The position numbers and the translations under genes are program-made. DNA of 59,337 nucleotides from an uncultured Lachnospiraceae bacterium (GTDB lineage: Bacteria > Bacillota > Clostridia > Lachnospirales > Lachnospiraceae): assembly GCA_947567595.1 (NCBI GenBank), contig CANOMQ010000023.1, positions 1 through 59,337 on the forward strand, written 5' to 3'. Shown in pieces: positions 43,245 through 51,922 of this stretch; the stretch's first letter is position 1, and each line of letters opens with the position of its first letter. The notes under the pieces were generated by a model. That model made no database searches. It worked only from the letters and a program-made list of their open reading frames with translations, and was not told where the DNA came from.

Positions 43245-44399
43245 GTGATATACTTTGCAACACTGCTTACAAAGCTGGCGGAAAAAAACAGGACGATTGT
43301 ATCCCTGGATAATCCGACAGTGCGTGGCTTGGCAAAAGAGGATCCGGAGCTTTTTTTGCAGCGATATAAGCCGCCTGTATTGATTGATGAGGTTCAATAT
43401 GCGCCGGAGCTGTTTATTTATATCAAAATGTATGTGGATAAGCATAAGAATAACGGGGATTTCTGGCTGACAGGTTCGCAGACATTTCAGATGATGGAAA
43501 ATATAACCGAGTCGCTTGCCGGGAGAGTTGGGATTGTGCGTTTAAACGGTCTGTCAAATGCGGAGATACAGCAGACCTTCCATAAGGAATTTGTTGTTGA
43601 TATGGAGCAGCTTATCAAGCGTAGGGAGTCGAGTAAGGCAATGGATGCGACGGAAATATTTCATAGGATTTATATGGGTTCTATGCCGAGGCTATATGAA
43701 AATACGGAGGTTGACCTTGAACAATATTATGAGTCTTATATCGAAACTTATATTACAAGGGATATCAAGGCTCTTACAAGGGTCTCGGATGAGCTGCTGT
43801 TTTTGAATTTTGTCCGTGCGGTTGCGGCAAGGACTGCGTCGAATGTGAATTTTGCGGAGCTTGCCGATGAGGTGGGCATCTCTGCGCCTACTGCCAAACA
43901 ATGGTTGTCATTGTTGGTGACGTCAGGGCTTGTTTTGCTCATACAGCCATTTTCCAACAATGCACTTCACCGTATTATCAAGACATCCAGAATGTATTTT
44001 ATGGATACCGGGCTCTGCGCATATCTTACAGGGTGGAACGCACCAAAAGCCTTGGAATGCGGGGCGATGAACGGGGCATTTTTTGAAACATGGGTGGTGA
44101 CGGAGATTTATAAAAGCTATACCAATGTGGGGAAAAATCCGCCGTTGTATTTTTACCGTGACAGTAATAACAAGGAAATTGACCTGTTGCTCTATCAAAA
44201 CGGTACATTGTATCCCGTGGAGATAAAGAAGGCGGCACAGCCAAAGAATGCTACAAAGAATTTTGCGGTGCTGAAAAAGTTTGCAGATGAGCAAAATGGT
44301 CAAAAGGCATTCGCTGGAAATGGAGCGGTAATTTGTCTTGCTTCGGATGTGATTCCGATTGATAGGATGAATTGTTATGTTCCGGCGTGGGTGGTTTGA
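43245..44399 (+). pseudogene. 5'-truncated AAA_14/DUF4143 ATPase
   Basis: The 384-residue frame begins within the AAA_14 domain: the segment before KLAEKNRTIVSLDNPTVRG, which carries Walker A (GPRQVGKT in relatives), is absent. The remainder is intact: Walker B PVLIDEVQYAPEL (near 45), LTGSQTFQMM, the DUF4143 winged-helix part and a C-terminal PD-(D/E)XK-like segment EIDLLLYQNGTLYPVEIKKA. It could start only at GTG 43245, without a ribosome binding site. Without Walker A it should not hydrolyse ATP. Confidence 0.7.
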
Positions 44400-44413
44400 A
44401 AAAGGGATATTTT

Positions 44414-44449
44414 AAATACCGCAGGAAGCAATTTTCCTACGGTATTTTT
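44414..44449 (+). terminator. terminator after the AAA_14 remnant
   Basis: AAATACCG (44414-44421) pairs with CGGTATTT (44440-44447), with an inner AGGAA-TTCCT, followed by T. Confidence 0.75.
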
Positions 44450-44481
44450 GATAAATTTTGATAAATATTTAATTTAATGGT

Positions 44482-44745
44482 TTATAATTCTCCGGGGTAT
44501 TCACAAACATATATCCAGTCAGTTTCCCAAGTATCAGTGGAAGCATTGTAAAGTCGCTTATATAATTTCCCGTTTTCGGTCTTATATAACCATCTTTTTA
44601 TATCAGATTTAGGGGTGACTGTGTTACCATATTGTTCCACAGCACAGATCTGATTCGAAGCGGCTGCGGTAAATGTGGGCTGCAGAGAACACACAGATAA
44701 AGTTAGTGCAAACGCCGCGATTGAAATAATCCTTTTAATTTTCAT
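44482..44745 (-). CDS. small secreted protein of a BlaI-M56 operon
   Basis: An 87-residue protein with a clear signal peptide (MKIKRIISIAAFALTLSVCS, cleavage likely after TFTAAA) and a mature part of about 58 residues rich in Trp, Tyr and Lys (RWLYKTENGKLYKRLYNAST, ending CEYPGEL). It has two mature cysteines. Its first 11 nt overlap the end of the M56 peptidase gene, so it is co-translated. Similar small secreted proteins with an R/KxYKxxNGxLYKRLY pattern occur in Lachnospiraceae; the function is unknown. It may be substrate, modulator or output of the M56 peptidase. Confidence 0.7.
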   Translation of the reverse strand: MKIKRIISIAAFALTLSVCSLQPTFTAAASNQICAVEQYGNTVTPKSDIKRWLYKTENGKLYKRLYNASTDTWETDWIYVCEYPGEL

Positions 44746-45919
44746 GAATTAGTTCTCCTTTTTTATTATATATTTTTATCCCATTGGGATAACCTTCTAA
44801 CGAGTCAATTGTTTCAGTATATATGCCATTAATATATACTTCATAATGGGAAGCATCATCTTGAATAAGATATGTTGTGTCTTCATTAGGAATAAGTATT
44901 GCTTCCTCAACAAATTGCGGGCGACGATAATCAGCTTCTAAAATAAACAAATAGGACGTCATATAAACGGCTGTTATAAGAACTATCAGCGTAATACCCA
45001 TACAAATCTTTTTCGACACTGCAAAATCCTGCAACAGTATAACCAACCGTCTCTTAAAATCCTTATCCTGCGACTGCACTAAGAAACACGACTCCTTTTT
45101 AAGAAAATCAAACATTGGCTGTGAAGTCTGCTTTAAAGAGTTCTTTTTCATATACAGTAAGCATTCCGCATATGTGTCCGTAATATCCTCGTCGCTATGT
45201 GTGATAATCTCATCAATATGCATTTCCAACAATGTATTTGCCTGATTATACAATATGTTAAATGCAGGATTCCACCAATACACAATGGAAAAGAACCGTA
45301 TAATACTTTTTATCAGAAAGTCATGCTGAAAATAGTGCATTGCCTCATGATAAAGAATATAATACATCTGCTCTTCCGAAACGGATAAGCCATTTGGCAG
45401 AATGATGTATGGATTTTTCAGACCATAAATAACAGGAATATTCATGCTTGGCAACTCTACTATGCGGAAATTATTGTTCCGGTTGTGCTGCATACAGATA
45501 GCATCTAAAATTGTTTTGTATCTTATGTCTTTTGTTTGGTCATGACCATACTTTATGATATGGTCATAGGCACGACGGTATTGCATTATGTACCGGACAG
45601 CATTGAATATGACACCAATAATCCATATAATTTCAAAAACATTCCAAATAGAAAGTGCAACATTCAAAATCGGTATTTGAGGCTTTCGGATGAAGGCTAC
45701 TATTTTAGACATTATCGGAGGAAGAGGAACATTTGTAGTAAATGGCAGCTCAAACGGGAACACAAGCCGAATGACCACTAATCCAACGATAACACCCAAC
45801 AATTTGTAACCTGCGCAAGCCAGTGTATTATTACGAAGAAAAACAATAGCAATCAAACCAACAAGGATACTGCTAGCCAAAAGCGCCATAAGTACAGTCG
45901 AAAATGAAAAGTTCAACAT
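44735..45919 (-). CDS. BlaR1/MecR1-like M56 family membrane metallopeptidase
   Basis: A 394-residue protein with N-terminal membrane helices (about 5-30, 37-55, 90-110), a cytoplasmic zinc peptidase domain with the HExxH motif in YHEAMHYFQHD (near 190) and the downstream Glu (LLEMHIDEI), a further helix (about 305-327) and a short outer domain of about 65 residues. BlaR1 proteins sense a signal outside and cause cleavage of a BlaI-type repressor. Unlike BlaR1, no penicillin-binding sensor domain is present, so the signal is not expected to be a beta-lactam. It is encoded 29 nt after the BlaI-like gene. Confidence 0.88.
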   Translation of the reverse strand: MLNFSFSTVLMALLASSILVGLIAIVFLRNNTLACAGYKLLGVIVGLVVIRLVFPFELPFTTNVPLPPIMSKIVAFIRKPQIPILNVALSIWNVFEIIWIIGVIFNAVRYIMQYRRAYDHIIKYGHDQTKDIRYKTILDAICMQHNRNNNFRIVELPSMNIPVIYGLKNPYIILPNGLSVSEEQMYYILYHEAMHYFQHDFLIKSIIRFFSIVYWWNPAFNILYNQANTLLEMHIDEIITHSDEDITDTYAECLLYMKKNSLKQTSQPMFDFLKKESCFLVQSQDKDFKRRLVILLQDFAVSKKICMGITLIVLITAVYMTSYLFILEADYRRPQFVEEAILIPNEDTTYLIQDDASHYEVYINGIYTETIDSLEGYPNGIKIYNKKGELIHEN

Positions 45920-45948
45920 ATCATTTCGTCCCTTATATCTGTAGTAAA

Positions 45949-46359
45949 TTATTCTTTTTTAGCGTTCTTTTTCCCCTTATATTCCTGAAGTAACTGCTCC
46001 ATTTCCTGAATATCCTGTAAAGCCTTATCCGGATTGCTATCGGCTTGTACCATAGCACTGAATAGAGACTGACTGGACACCAACTTGCTAAAATGGAGAT
46101 AATCATCTACAAACATTTTCTGTATTATATCGGACGCAGATGCAGTCGGCTTAAACCGTCGGGAAAAAATGTTACCCTCCAACGTAATATCTGCAACCTC
46201 CACTAATTTTAATTTCATTAGTTTCCGAATCGAAGGCTGAACAATGTTTGCTGTCATATTCGGGTGGCGCTCGATAATCTGAGCGACATTCAATGGTTCT
46301 TCTGAATGAAGTATTGTTGAAAATATGTCATATTCTTTGGCATTTAAATATTTATTCAA
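45949..46359 (-). CDS. BlaI/MecI/CopY family repressor
   Basis: A 136-residue winged-helix repressor: NAKEYDIFSTILHSEEPLNV, the recognition part MTANIVQPSIRKLMKLKLVE and a C-terminal dimerisation helix bundle. The start TTG 46359 is chosen because GAAAGGA lies about 7 nt upstream; the frame is open to an ATG at 46410 that lacks a site. It heads an operon with the M56 peptidase and the secreted protein. A palindrome at the promoter is the likely binding site. Confidence 0.85.
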   Translation of the reverse strand: MNKYLNAKEYDIFSTILHSEEPLNVAQIIERHPNMTANIVQPSIRKLMKLKLVEVADITLEGNIFSRRFKPTASASDIIQKMFVDDYLHFSKLVSSQSLFSAMVQADSNPDKALQDIQEMEQLLQEYKGKKNAKKE

Positions 46360-46424
46360 GGTAAATATCCTTTCTATTATAAAATCAGGTTCGTTTAGTA
46401 GTATCAACAAAAAGTAAATTTTGC

Positions 46425-46474
46425 ATTCCGTATAGGAATATTCTCATTATATATCATTGTGTTAAAATAATCAA
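46425..46474 (-). promoter_or_regulatory. promoter and operator-like palindrome of the BlaI-M56 operon
   Basis: On the minus strand TTGATT (46474-46469), 17 nt, TATAAT (46451-46446). The palindrome ATTCC-GTATA-GGAAT (46425-46439) lies around +1. It differs from the TACA/TGTA boxes of classical BlaI. Confidence 0.65.
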
Positions 46475-46793
46475 TGTATAAAAACAGTAAAATGATATAT
46501 TTGTTAATAATGATATTATTATTTTATTAATTATAAATTATGAAAATAATCGAGAAATTATTTCTATAAAGATTGAAATTTTTAAAGGATTGAAAATTCC
46601 TGAAAAAGTATTTGAAGATTTACCCTGTCTTGATATAATTGAGATAAGATTGCGTTTGATATAAATAACAAATCGGTGTCTGTGATGCCCCTATTAATGC
46701 TGGTGTTCTAGTATTTCCTTCATCAGGAGGCATAACGAAAAGGGCAGTTTGGTTTGTGAGGATAAGATAAATTTATGTAAATTAGGAGTTATT
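46475..46793. other. AT-rich intergenic region before the acetyltransferase
   Basis: This stretch holds no recognisable gene. Short frames such as KIEIFKGLKIPEKVFEDLPC and APINAGVLVFPSSGGI suggest eroded coding sequence. No clear promoter for the downstream gene was found. Confidence 0.4.
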
Positions 46794-47591
46794 ATGTATA
46801 CTGTAAACGAACTGACAAAACAGCTTGCCAATATGGGATTGCATGGTACAGAAACCATTTTAATTCATTCTTCCATGAAAGCCATCGGCACTGTGGAGGG
46901 TGGTGCCGATACCGTGTTAGATGCGCTGACAGCATATTTTAAGAACGGGCTTTTGCTGTTTCCGACACATACATGGGGCACGATAAACGAACAAAATCCG
47001 GTCTACAATCCGGCAAAAGAACCTTCCTGCGTGGGGCTGCTGACAAATCTGTTTTTAAAAAGAAACGGCGTTGTGCGGTCGCTGCACCCGACGCACAGCC
47101 TTGCAGGCATCGGGGAGAATGCGGCAGGCTATTTGGCAGGAGAGGAAAACTGCAATACACCCTGCACGCCGGGTGGGTGCTATGACAGGCTGAGGGAGTG
47201 CGGCGGCAAAATCTTGTTGATTGGCGTGGGACATGCGCGCAATACGTTTATCCATAGCGTGGAAGAGGTTCTGAATGTGCCGAACAGACTGGCGGACATG
47301 CCTATGAAGCTTGCGGTTGTCATGCCTGATGGCAGCAGGAAAACGGTCTATATGCGAAAGCATTATAATCCGCAGCAGCCACATATTTCGGAGGATTTTG
47401 TAAAGCTGCATCAGGCATTTCTTGACTGTCAGGCGGCACGGGAGGTCGCGTTTGGGGACGCTGCGTGTCTGCTGTGTGATGCGAAACGGATTTTTGAAGT
47501 TGTGCGGCACGTGCTTGCGCCGAATCCGCAGTGCCTTGTTACGGAGCCGTCGATTGACTGTGCGCGGTGGAAGGAATTGTGTGATGCTTGA
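46794..47591 (+). CDS. AAC(3)-like aminoglycoside N-acetyltransferase family protein
   Basis: A 265-residue acetyl-CoA-dependent enzyme of the Antibiotic_NAT (AAC(3)/YokD) family. Motifs: ILIHSSMKAIG, LLFPTHTWG, RSLHPTHSLAGIG with the catalytic histidine, and LIGVGHARNTFIHSVEE. Some members acetylate the 3-amino group of aminoglycosides; many chromosomal Clostridia members have unknown substrates, so resistance should not be assumed. The start ATG 46794 follows TAGGAG by 5 nt. The codon use is not obviously foreign. Confidence 0.85.
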   Translation: MYTVNELTKQLANMGLHGTETILIHSSMKAIGTVEGGADTVLDALTAYFKNGLLLFPTHTWGTINEQNPVYNPAKEPSCVGLLTNLFLKRNGVVRSLHPTHSLAGIGENAAGYLAGEENCNTPCTPGGCYDRLRECGGKILLIGVGHARNTFIHSVEEVLNVPNRLADMPMKLAVVMPDGSRKTVYMRKHYNPQQPHISEDFVKLHQAFLDCQAAREVAFGDAACLLCDAKRIFEVVRHVLAPNPQCLVTEPSIDCARWKELCDA

Positions 47592-47642
47592 AATGATGAT
47601 GTTTGAGAAACTGTAAAAGCGGATTGACAAAGGAGGCTTGCA

Positions 47643-48086
47643 ATGAGTAAATATGATTTTTTTTGGAACACAATGGAACAATGCGACTGGTCAAAAGAGG
47701 GTGATGATGACAAGGTGCTGGCACCTGTTGTTCAATATTTGTCAAAACAGGACGATACCGCAATTTTTGAATTTGATGATTTAATGTCCGAACTGTTATA
47801 CCAGCTTGATACGGAAAAGCTTGCAGACCAATGCGAAAAAGAAGAACCATACATGAGTGACGATTCCTTTCTGTATTCAAGATGCGTTGCCTTGATAAAT
47901 GGTCCCGCATACTATGAAAAAGCCAAAGCCGGAAAAAAGAAAGAAATTTGGACAATGGAATTTGAGGCGCTTTTGTACGTTCCGCAAAGAGCATGGGCGA
48001 AAAAACACAAGAAAACAGAAGAAGACTATCCGCACATTGCACCGTTGAGTTATGAAACAGGCAGTAATATAGAGGGGTGGAGTTAG
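47643..48086 (+). CDS. DUF4240 domain-containing protein
   Basis: A 147-residue protein beginning MSKYDFFWNTMEQCDWSKEG, matching the DUF4240 N-terminus (short helical domain with conserved Trp and acidic residues, about 1-125). It has no membrane segment. AGGAGG lies upstream of ATG 47643. It overlaps the next gene by 10 nt. Members often lie near toxin or polymorphic-toxin immunity loci, but no such partner is seen here. Confidence 0.65.
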   Translation: MSKYDFFWNTMEQCDWSKEGDDDKVLAPVVQYLSKQDDTAIFEFDDLMSELLYQLDTEKLADQCEKEEPYMSDDSFLYSRCVALINGPAYYEKAKAGKKKEIWTMEFEALLYVPQRAWAKKHKKTEEDYPHIAPLSYETGSNIEGWS

Positions 48087-48451
48087 GGCTTGAAAGCGGA
48101 GCGTTATCCGATGAACATGTTGCGCAGATAAAAACTCTGGCGGAGGGAAATGTCGATTTCTTACCGGAAGACGCAACGTACCGTTTTCGGCTTTTTAACA
48201 AAATTTCCTTTTTGCATTCAAGCGTTGTGGAGGATCAATACTTAAAATTATGCGAGTTTTTGAAAGCGCTCATTTTTTTTCATGGTCTGTCTAAAAAAAC
48301 AATCGCAAAAATGGCAGGCGTGGAGAAAAAGGATATTGACAAAATTTTGTCAAACCCACCGAAAAAGGTTTCGGACGAAATCAAGTTTAAGGTTGCGGTT
48401 ACCGTTATGGCGCTGAGTTTTTACCTGAAAGACTGCGAGTCAAAACAATAA
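48077..48451 (+). CDS. hypothetical protein overlapping the DUF4240 gene
   Basis: A 124-residue helical protein starting at GTG 48077, 10 nt before the upstream stop. The segment LSKKTIAKMAGVEKKDIDKIL (about 83-103) looks like a helix-turn-helix. The N-terminus may be that of a longer protein of which only the C-terminal part remains. Not recognised. Confidence 0.5.
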   Translation: MELGLESGALSDEHVAQIKTLAEGNVDFLPEDATYRFRLFNKISFLHSSVVEDQYLKLCEFLKALIFFHGLSKKTIAKMAGVEKKDIDKILSNPPKKVSDEIKFKVAVTVMALSFYLKDCESKQ

Positions 48452-48454
48452 AAA

Positions 48455-48808
48455 TTAAAGTTTATCATTGTCTATGGCGTTCTGATAAAACGCAATCTTA
48501 TTTTCCAAATTGTGCAGATATTCTTCCCATTTCTGACACTGTTCTAAAACATATCCTTTGTGCCGCTGCAGTATTGCAAGGCGCTCCGGCATGGTTTCGG
48601 CACCCAAATACCGTAGCTGCGAATAATGCCGTATCTCTTGGAGCGGCATTCCCGTTTCTTTCAGGCGGCGGATAAATTTTATCCATTCAATGTCGCCTTC
48701 CGCGTACACGCGCCTCAAATGCGCATCACGTTCCACTTTCAGCAATCCCTTTTTTTCATAATACCGCAGAGTGCTTTCCGGTAAATGGATACATCGTCGA
48801 GTTCGCAT
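48455..48808 (-). pseudogene. N-terminally truncated MerR family regulator
   Basis: From LPESTLRYYEKKGLLKVERD the 117-residue frame is a MerR protein with the wing (RRVYAEGDIEWIKFIRRLKE) and a C-terminal dimerisation helix. The family N-terminus (first helix and turn before the LPxSTLRYYE helix) is replaced by MRTRRCIH. On the other strand, sequence continues directly as a carboxymuconolactone decarboxylase fragment. The two genes were probably divergent and lost their shared promoter region and 5' ends by deletion. Confidence 0.65.
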
Positions 48809-48915
48809 TCGGGGAAATCTATCCGCGCGCGGGCTTATCCTTGCAGGAACGGGAACTCATCACCACCACAAGCCTGCTGAACGCGCTCTTTACGGCAAAA
48901 GAGATTTTTGGCTAA
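48781..48915 (+). pseudogene. carboxymuconolactone decarboxylase-family remnant
   Basis: A 44-codon frame VEFAFGEIYPRAGLSLQERE followed by LITTTSLLNALFTAKEIFG and TAA matches a C-terminal or middle segment of CMD/AhpD-type proteins. No start or ribosome binding site remains. It overlaps the truncated merR on the other strand. Confidence 0.55.
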
Positions 48916-48920
48916 TCCAT

Positions 48921-48973
48921 AAAATGGGATTTTTTGTACATTTTCATCAAAATATGACAAAAAATCCCATTTT
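48921..48973. repeat. 17-bp perfect inverted repeat upstream of cstA
   Basis: Arms at 48921-48937 and 48957-48973 are exact reverse complements (core ATGGGATTTTTTGT) with a 19-nt spacer. It ends 4 nt before the cstA -35 box. It may be a terminator for upstream transcription or a regulator site. Confidence 0.75.
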
Positions 48974-48977
48974 CATA

Positions 48978-49005
48978 TTGCAATTTACCCAATACAGACT
49001 ATAAT
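48978..49005 (+). promoter_or_regulatory. promoter of cstA
   Basis: TTGCAA (48978-48983), 16 nt, TATAAT (49000-49005). Confidence 0.65.
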
Positions 49006-49062
49006 AAAAGTTGAAAACAAAATGACAATGGAAGACTGTCAATTATGAAGGAGGGGTTCAAT

Positions 49063-50562
49063 ATGTTAAGTTTTCTTTTGTGTCTGGCACTCTTAATCGG
49101 CGGCTATTTTATTTATGGAAAAGTTGTTGATAATACCTTCGGACCGGACGACCGTGAAACGCCTGCCGTGCGCATTAACGACGGGATTGACTACGTCGTA
49201 CTGCCGCAGTGGAAGCTGTTTCTTGTGCAGTTGCTCAACATCGCAGGTCTTGGCCCGATATTCGGCGCTCTGACAGGCGCGTTGTGGGGGCCGAACGTAT
49301 TTTTGTGGATCACGTTCGGAACGATTTTTGCCGGCGGCGTACACGACTATTTTTCCGGTATGCTTTCCGAGCGGAACGAGGGCGCTTCCATTTCCGAGAT
49401 TACGGGTATTTATCTTGGGGGCGGCATGAAAAACGTCATGCGTGTGTTCAGCGTAATCCTGTTGATTATGGTTGGTACCGTGTTTGCCGTAGGGCCTGCA
49501 GGACTGGTACAGCTTTTATTCAGCAATGCCGGATTTACCAACATTTTGTCAAGCAAGATGCTGTGGCTTATTGTGATTTTGATTTATTATTTTATCGCTA
49601 CATTTATTTCCGTGGACAAGGTTATCGGAAAGATTTATCCTATTTTTGGAATTTGCCTGATTTTTATGGCAGTCGGTGTTGCATTTGGTATCTTTACCAA
49701 TCCTGATTATGTCATTCCTGAAATTTGGAGTAATTTCCGCAATATGCACCCTGCCGCAATTCAAACACCAGTTTGGAGCTTTATGTTCATCACGGTTGCC
49801 TGCGGCGCAATCTCCGGCTTCCATGCAACGCAGTCGCCGCTTATGGCTAGATGTATGAAGTCCGAGCGTCAGGGACATATGGTATTCTACGGTGCAATGG
49901 TCAGCGAGGGTATCATCGCCTTGATTTGGGCGGCGGCTGGCTGTGCGATTTACGAAGGAGCTGATTTGATGGCAATGGGCGGCGGCTGTCCGGCAACCGT
50001 TTATGACATCTGTAAAAAGACGATGGGCTCTGTCGGTTTGATTTTAGCCATGCTTGGTGTTATCGCCTGCCCGATTACTTCCGGCGATACGGCGTTTCGT
50101 TCCGCGCGTCTTACGCTGGCGGACTGGTTTAAGCTGGATCAGAAATCATATGCGAACCGCCTCAAGCTCTGTATTCCTGTTTTGGGAGTCGGCGCTGTTT
50201 TAGGAATTGGTAATGCACTTGGCAAAATCGATTATAATATCATTTGGCGTTATTTTAGCTGGAGCAATCAGACGTTGGCAATGATTGTTTTGTGGACGGC
50301 AAGTATGTATCTGTTTTTGCAAAAGAAAAATTACTGGATCACCGCCGTGCCCGCAACGTTCATGAGCGCCGTTTCCAGCACTTATTTCCTGTTGGGAACG
50401 GAGTGTTTGGGACAGTTTTTGAACAAGTTCGAGATGGTTGACGGCAAAAAGACACTGGTGGCATATAACACGATTGTCGCGTATCCAATCGGCATTTTGT
50501 TCGCAGTGCTATTATTGTTTATCTTTATACGTGCGACCAAAAAACAAGCAGCAAAGGCATAA
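49063..50562 (+). CDS. cstA: CstA family peptide/pyruvate transporter (carbon starvation protein)
   Basis: A 499-residue integral membrane protein with about 13 helices. Typical segments: RINDGIDYVVLPQWKLFLVQ, NIAGLGPIFGALTGALWGP, CGAISGFHATQSPLMARCM and ACPITSGDTAFRSARL. CstA proteins take up peptides or pyruvate under nutrient limitation. At 499 residues it is the shorter, Clostridia-type form, compared with about 700 in E. coli. The start ATG 49063 is preferred because AGGAGGGG lies 6 nt upstream; an in-frame ATG at 49045 overlaps that site. It has its own promoter and terminator. Confidence 0.93.
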   Translation: MLSFLLCLALLIGGYFIYGKVVDNTFGPDDRETPAVRINDGIDYVVLPQWKLFLVQLLNIAGLGPIFGALTGALWGPNVFLWITFGTIFAGGVHDYFSGMLSERNEGASISEITGIYLGGGMKNVMRVFSVILLIMVGTVFAVGPAGLVQLLFSNAGFTNILSSKMLWLIVILIYYFIATFISVDKVIGKIYPIFGICLIFMAVGVAFGIFTNPDYVIPEIWSNFRNMHPAAIQTPVWSFMFITVACGAISGFHATQSPLMARCMKSERQGHMVFYGAMVSEGIIALIWAAAGCAIYEGADLMAMGGGCPATVYDICKKTMGSVGLILAMLGVIACPITSGDTAFRSARLTLADWFKLDQKSYANRLKLCIPVLGVGAVLGIGNALGKIDYNIIWRYFSWSNQTLAMIVLWTASMYLFLQKKNYWITAVPATFMSAVSSTYFLLGTECLGQFLNKFEMVDGKKTLVAYNTIVAYPIGILFAVLLLFIFIRATKKQAAKA

Positions 50563-50568
50563 TATTAT

Positions 50569-50613
50569 CTGCCAGCCGCTCCTTTCAACAGGCGACTGGC
50601 AGTTTTCATTTTT
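50569..50613 (+). terminator. terminator of cstA
   Basis: CTGCCAG (50569-50575) pairs with CTGGCAG (50596-50602), followed by TTTTCATTTTT. Confidence 0.75.
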
Positions 50614-50630
50614 AAGGAGTTCAATAGCTT

Positions 50631-51638
50631 ATGATTTTCAAACCCATACAACTCAGTCAAAAGAAATTAGAATTACAGGAGCTGTCTGCTGACAAAAAAA
50701 ACTGCAGGCATTTTGGCCCGTGCGGTGTCGGGAAAAAGGCATTGTACCTGAATAGCTTTTATATTGACCGCAGGTTCTATATTCCCTATTCTGCAATCAC
50801 GCGTGTATTTAAGCGCATTGCCATGAGTCAGGGCGGTTTTTCGCATAAAGGCATTTTTGCCACGATTCCCTATTTGGTTGTGGAATATGATAATGGCAAG
50901 GAAAAGCAATGTACGTTTAAATACGAAGAACATGTAGACCAGCTAATCGCATATCTCAAGCAGGAACGTTCTGATATCAAATATGTAAGCGCTGCGGTAG
51001 AAAAGCGCCTGAAAAAAAAGGAGCGCGAGCGTACTGCGCGAAAACAGGTGACACTGTCTGTACAGGCAAAGGAAAGTCTCGAAGTCCTTCATGATGCAAA
51101 GGCATATTTGGAACAAAAGCCAGAGCTTAGCCTTGAGCTTAGTTTATCGGCGCGGAAGAAACGTGTGTTTGTTTGCAGCAGTCCTAGTTACCGCTGGGTG
51201 GCGCTTGCCATTACGCTGTTGGGGCTTGTTTCGCTGCTTTATGGTATTTTTTCTATTGTCAGTCACAGGGGCTTTGCGATGTATTTTCTGTTGTTTGGCT
51301 TTGCTGCGATTTTTACGTTTGCAGGCTTGAGCGTTCTGCCGACTGCACGCAACAATAAAACGGCAGTCATGAAGCGCGCCCAAAACGCACAGGACGCCAT
51401 GCGCCGCTACCTTGAAAGCCAGCCGGACTTTCCGCTTCCCGCCTGTTACGCGCATCCTGTTGTTTTGGAGCGCATGTGCCGTGTGATTGAGGAAGGGCGC
51501 AGCAGCACGGTATCCGGCGCACTGGATGTCGTAAAACAGGATTTAAGGGCGCTAAACTCCAGTGTGGAGGTTGATGAGGAGGAGTATGAGGAAGTGGTTG
51601 CTGTTAAGGCAATGTTTTTGAATGAGGATTATCGATAA
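50631..51638 (+). CDS. conserved hypothetical protein with two membrane helices
   Basis: A 335-residue protein: an N-terminal beta-rich cytoplasmic part (about 1-115, PH-like: SFYIDRRFYIPYSAITRVFK), a charged coiled-coil stretch (about 118-175), two adjacent membrane helices (about 187-210 and 215-240) and a helical C-terminal part with an acidic end. AAGGAG lies upstream of ATG 50631. No family name can be given. It may be read through from cstA or from an unseen promoter. Confidence 0.65.
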   Translation: MIFKPIQLSQKKLELQELSADKKNCRHFGPCGVGKKALYLNSFYIDRRFYIPYSAITRVFKRIAMSQGGFSHKGIFATIPYLVVEYDNGKEKQCTFKYEEHVDQLIAYLKQERSDIKYVSAAVEKRLKKKERERTARKQVTLSVQAKESLEVLHDAKAYLEQKPELSLELSLSARKKRVFVCSSPSYRWVALAITLLGLVSLLYGIFSIVSHRGFAMYFLLFGFAAIFTFAGLSVLPTARNNKTAVMKRAQNAQDAMRRYLESQPDFPLPACYAHPVVLERMCRVIEEGRSSTVSGALDVVKQDLRALNSSVEVDEEEYEEVVAVKAMFLNEDYR

Positions 51639-51672
51639 TTGATGAAAAGAATTTATATTGCAAAGTAATGGA

Positions 51673-51698
51673 ACGCAAGCGTCGAGCTTGCGTTTTTT
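51673..51698 (+). terminator. terminator after the two-helix protein gene
   Basis: ACGCAAGC (51673-51680) pairs with GCTTGCGT (51686-51693), followed by a T run to 51698. Confidence 0.85.
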
Positions 51699-51922
51699 AT
51701 AAGGCGGTTCGCGGAGTGCGCCAACGTTTGCCTTACACAGGTGTCCAAATGAAATATGTCAGCATGATGCTGTCGAGGCGGCGATTACGCAATGCTCCAA
51801 TATGGAACCGCCTCTCATAAGATGCATTTTGCTTTATTCCTTGATGCAGCTTTGATGCATGATTTCGATAAAATGTAGAAGAATGCAAACGGGAGGAACG
51901 GGATAACGAAGAGGGGGAGAAC

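Noticed and set aside
46425-46439. Classical BlaI operator (TACA/TGTA dyad)
   Set aside because: The palindrome is ATTCC-GTATA-GGAAT, so a beta-lactam-type BlaI box is not supported.
46794-47591. Acquired aminoglycoside resistance gene
   Set aside because: The family match is clear, but no mobile element or compositional shift flanks it, and many chromosomal members do not act on aminoglycosides.
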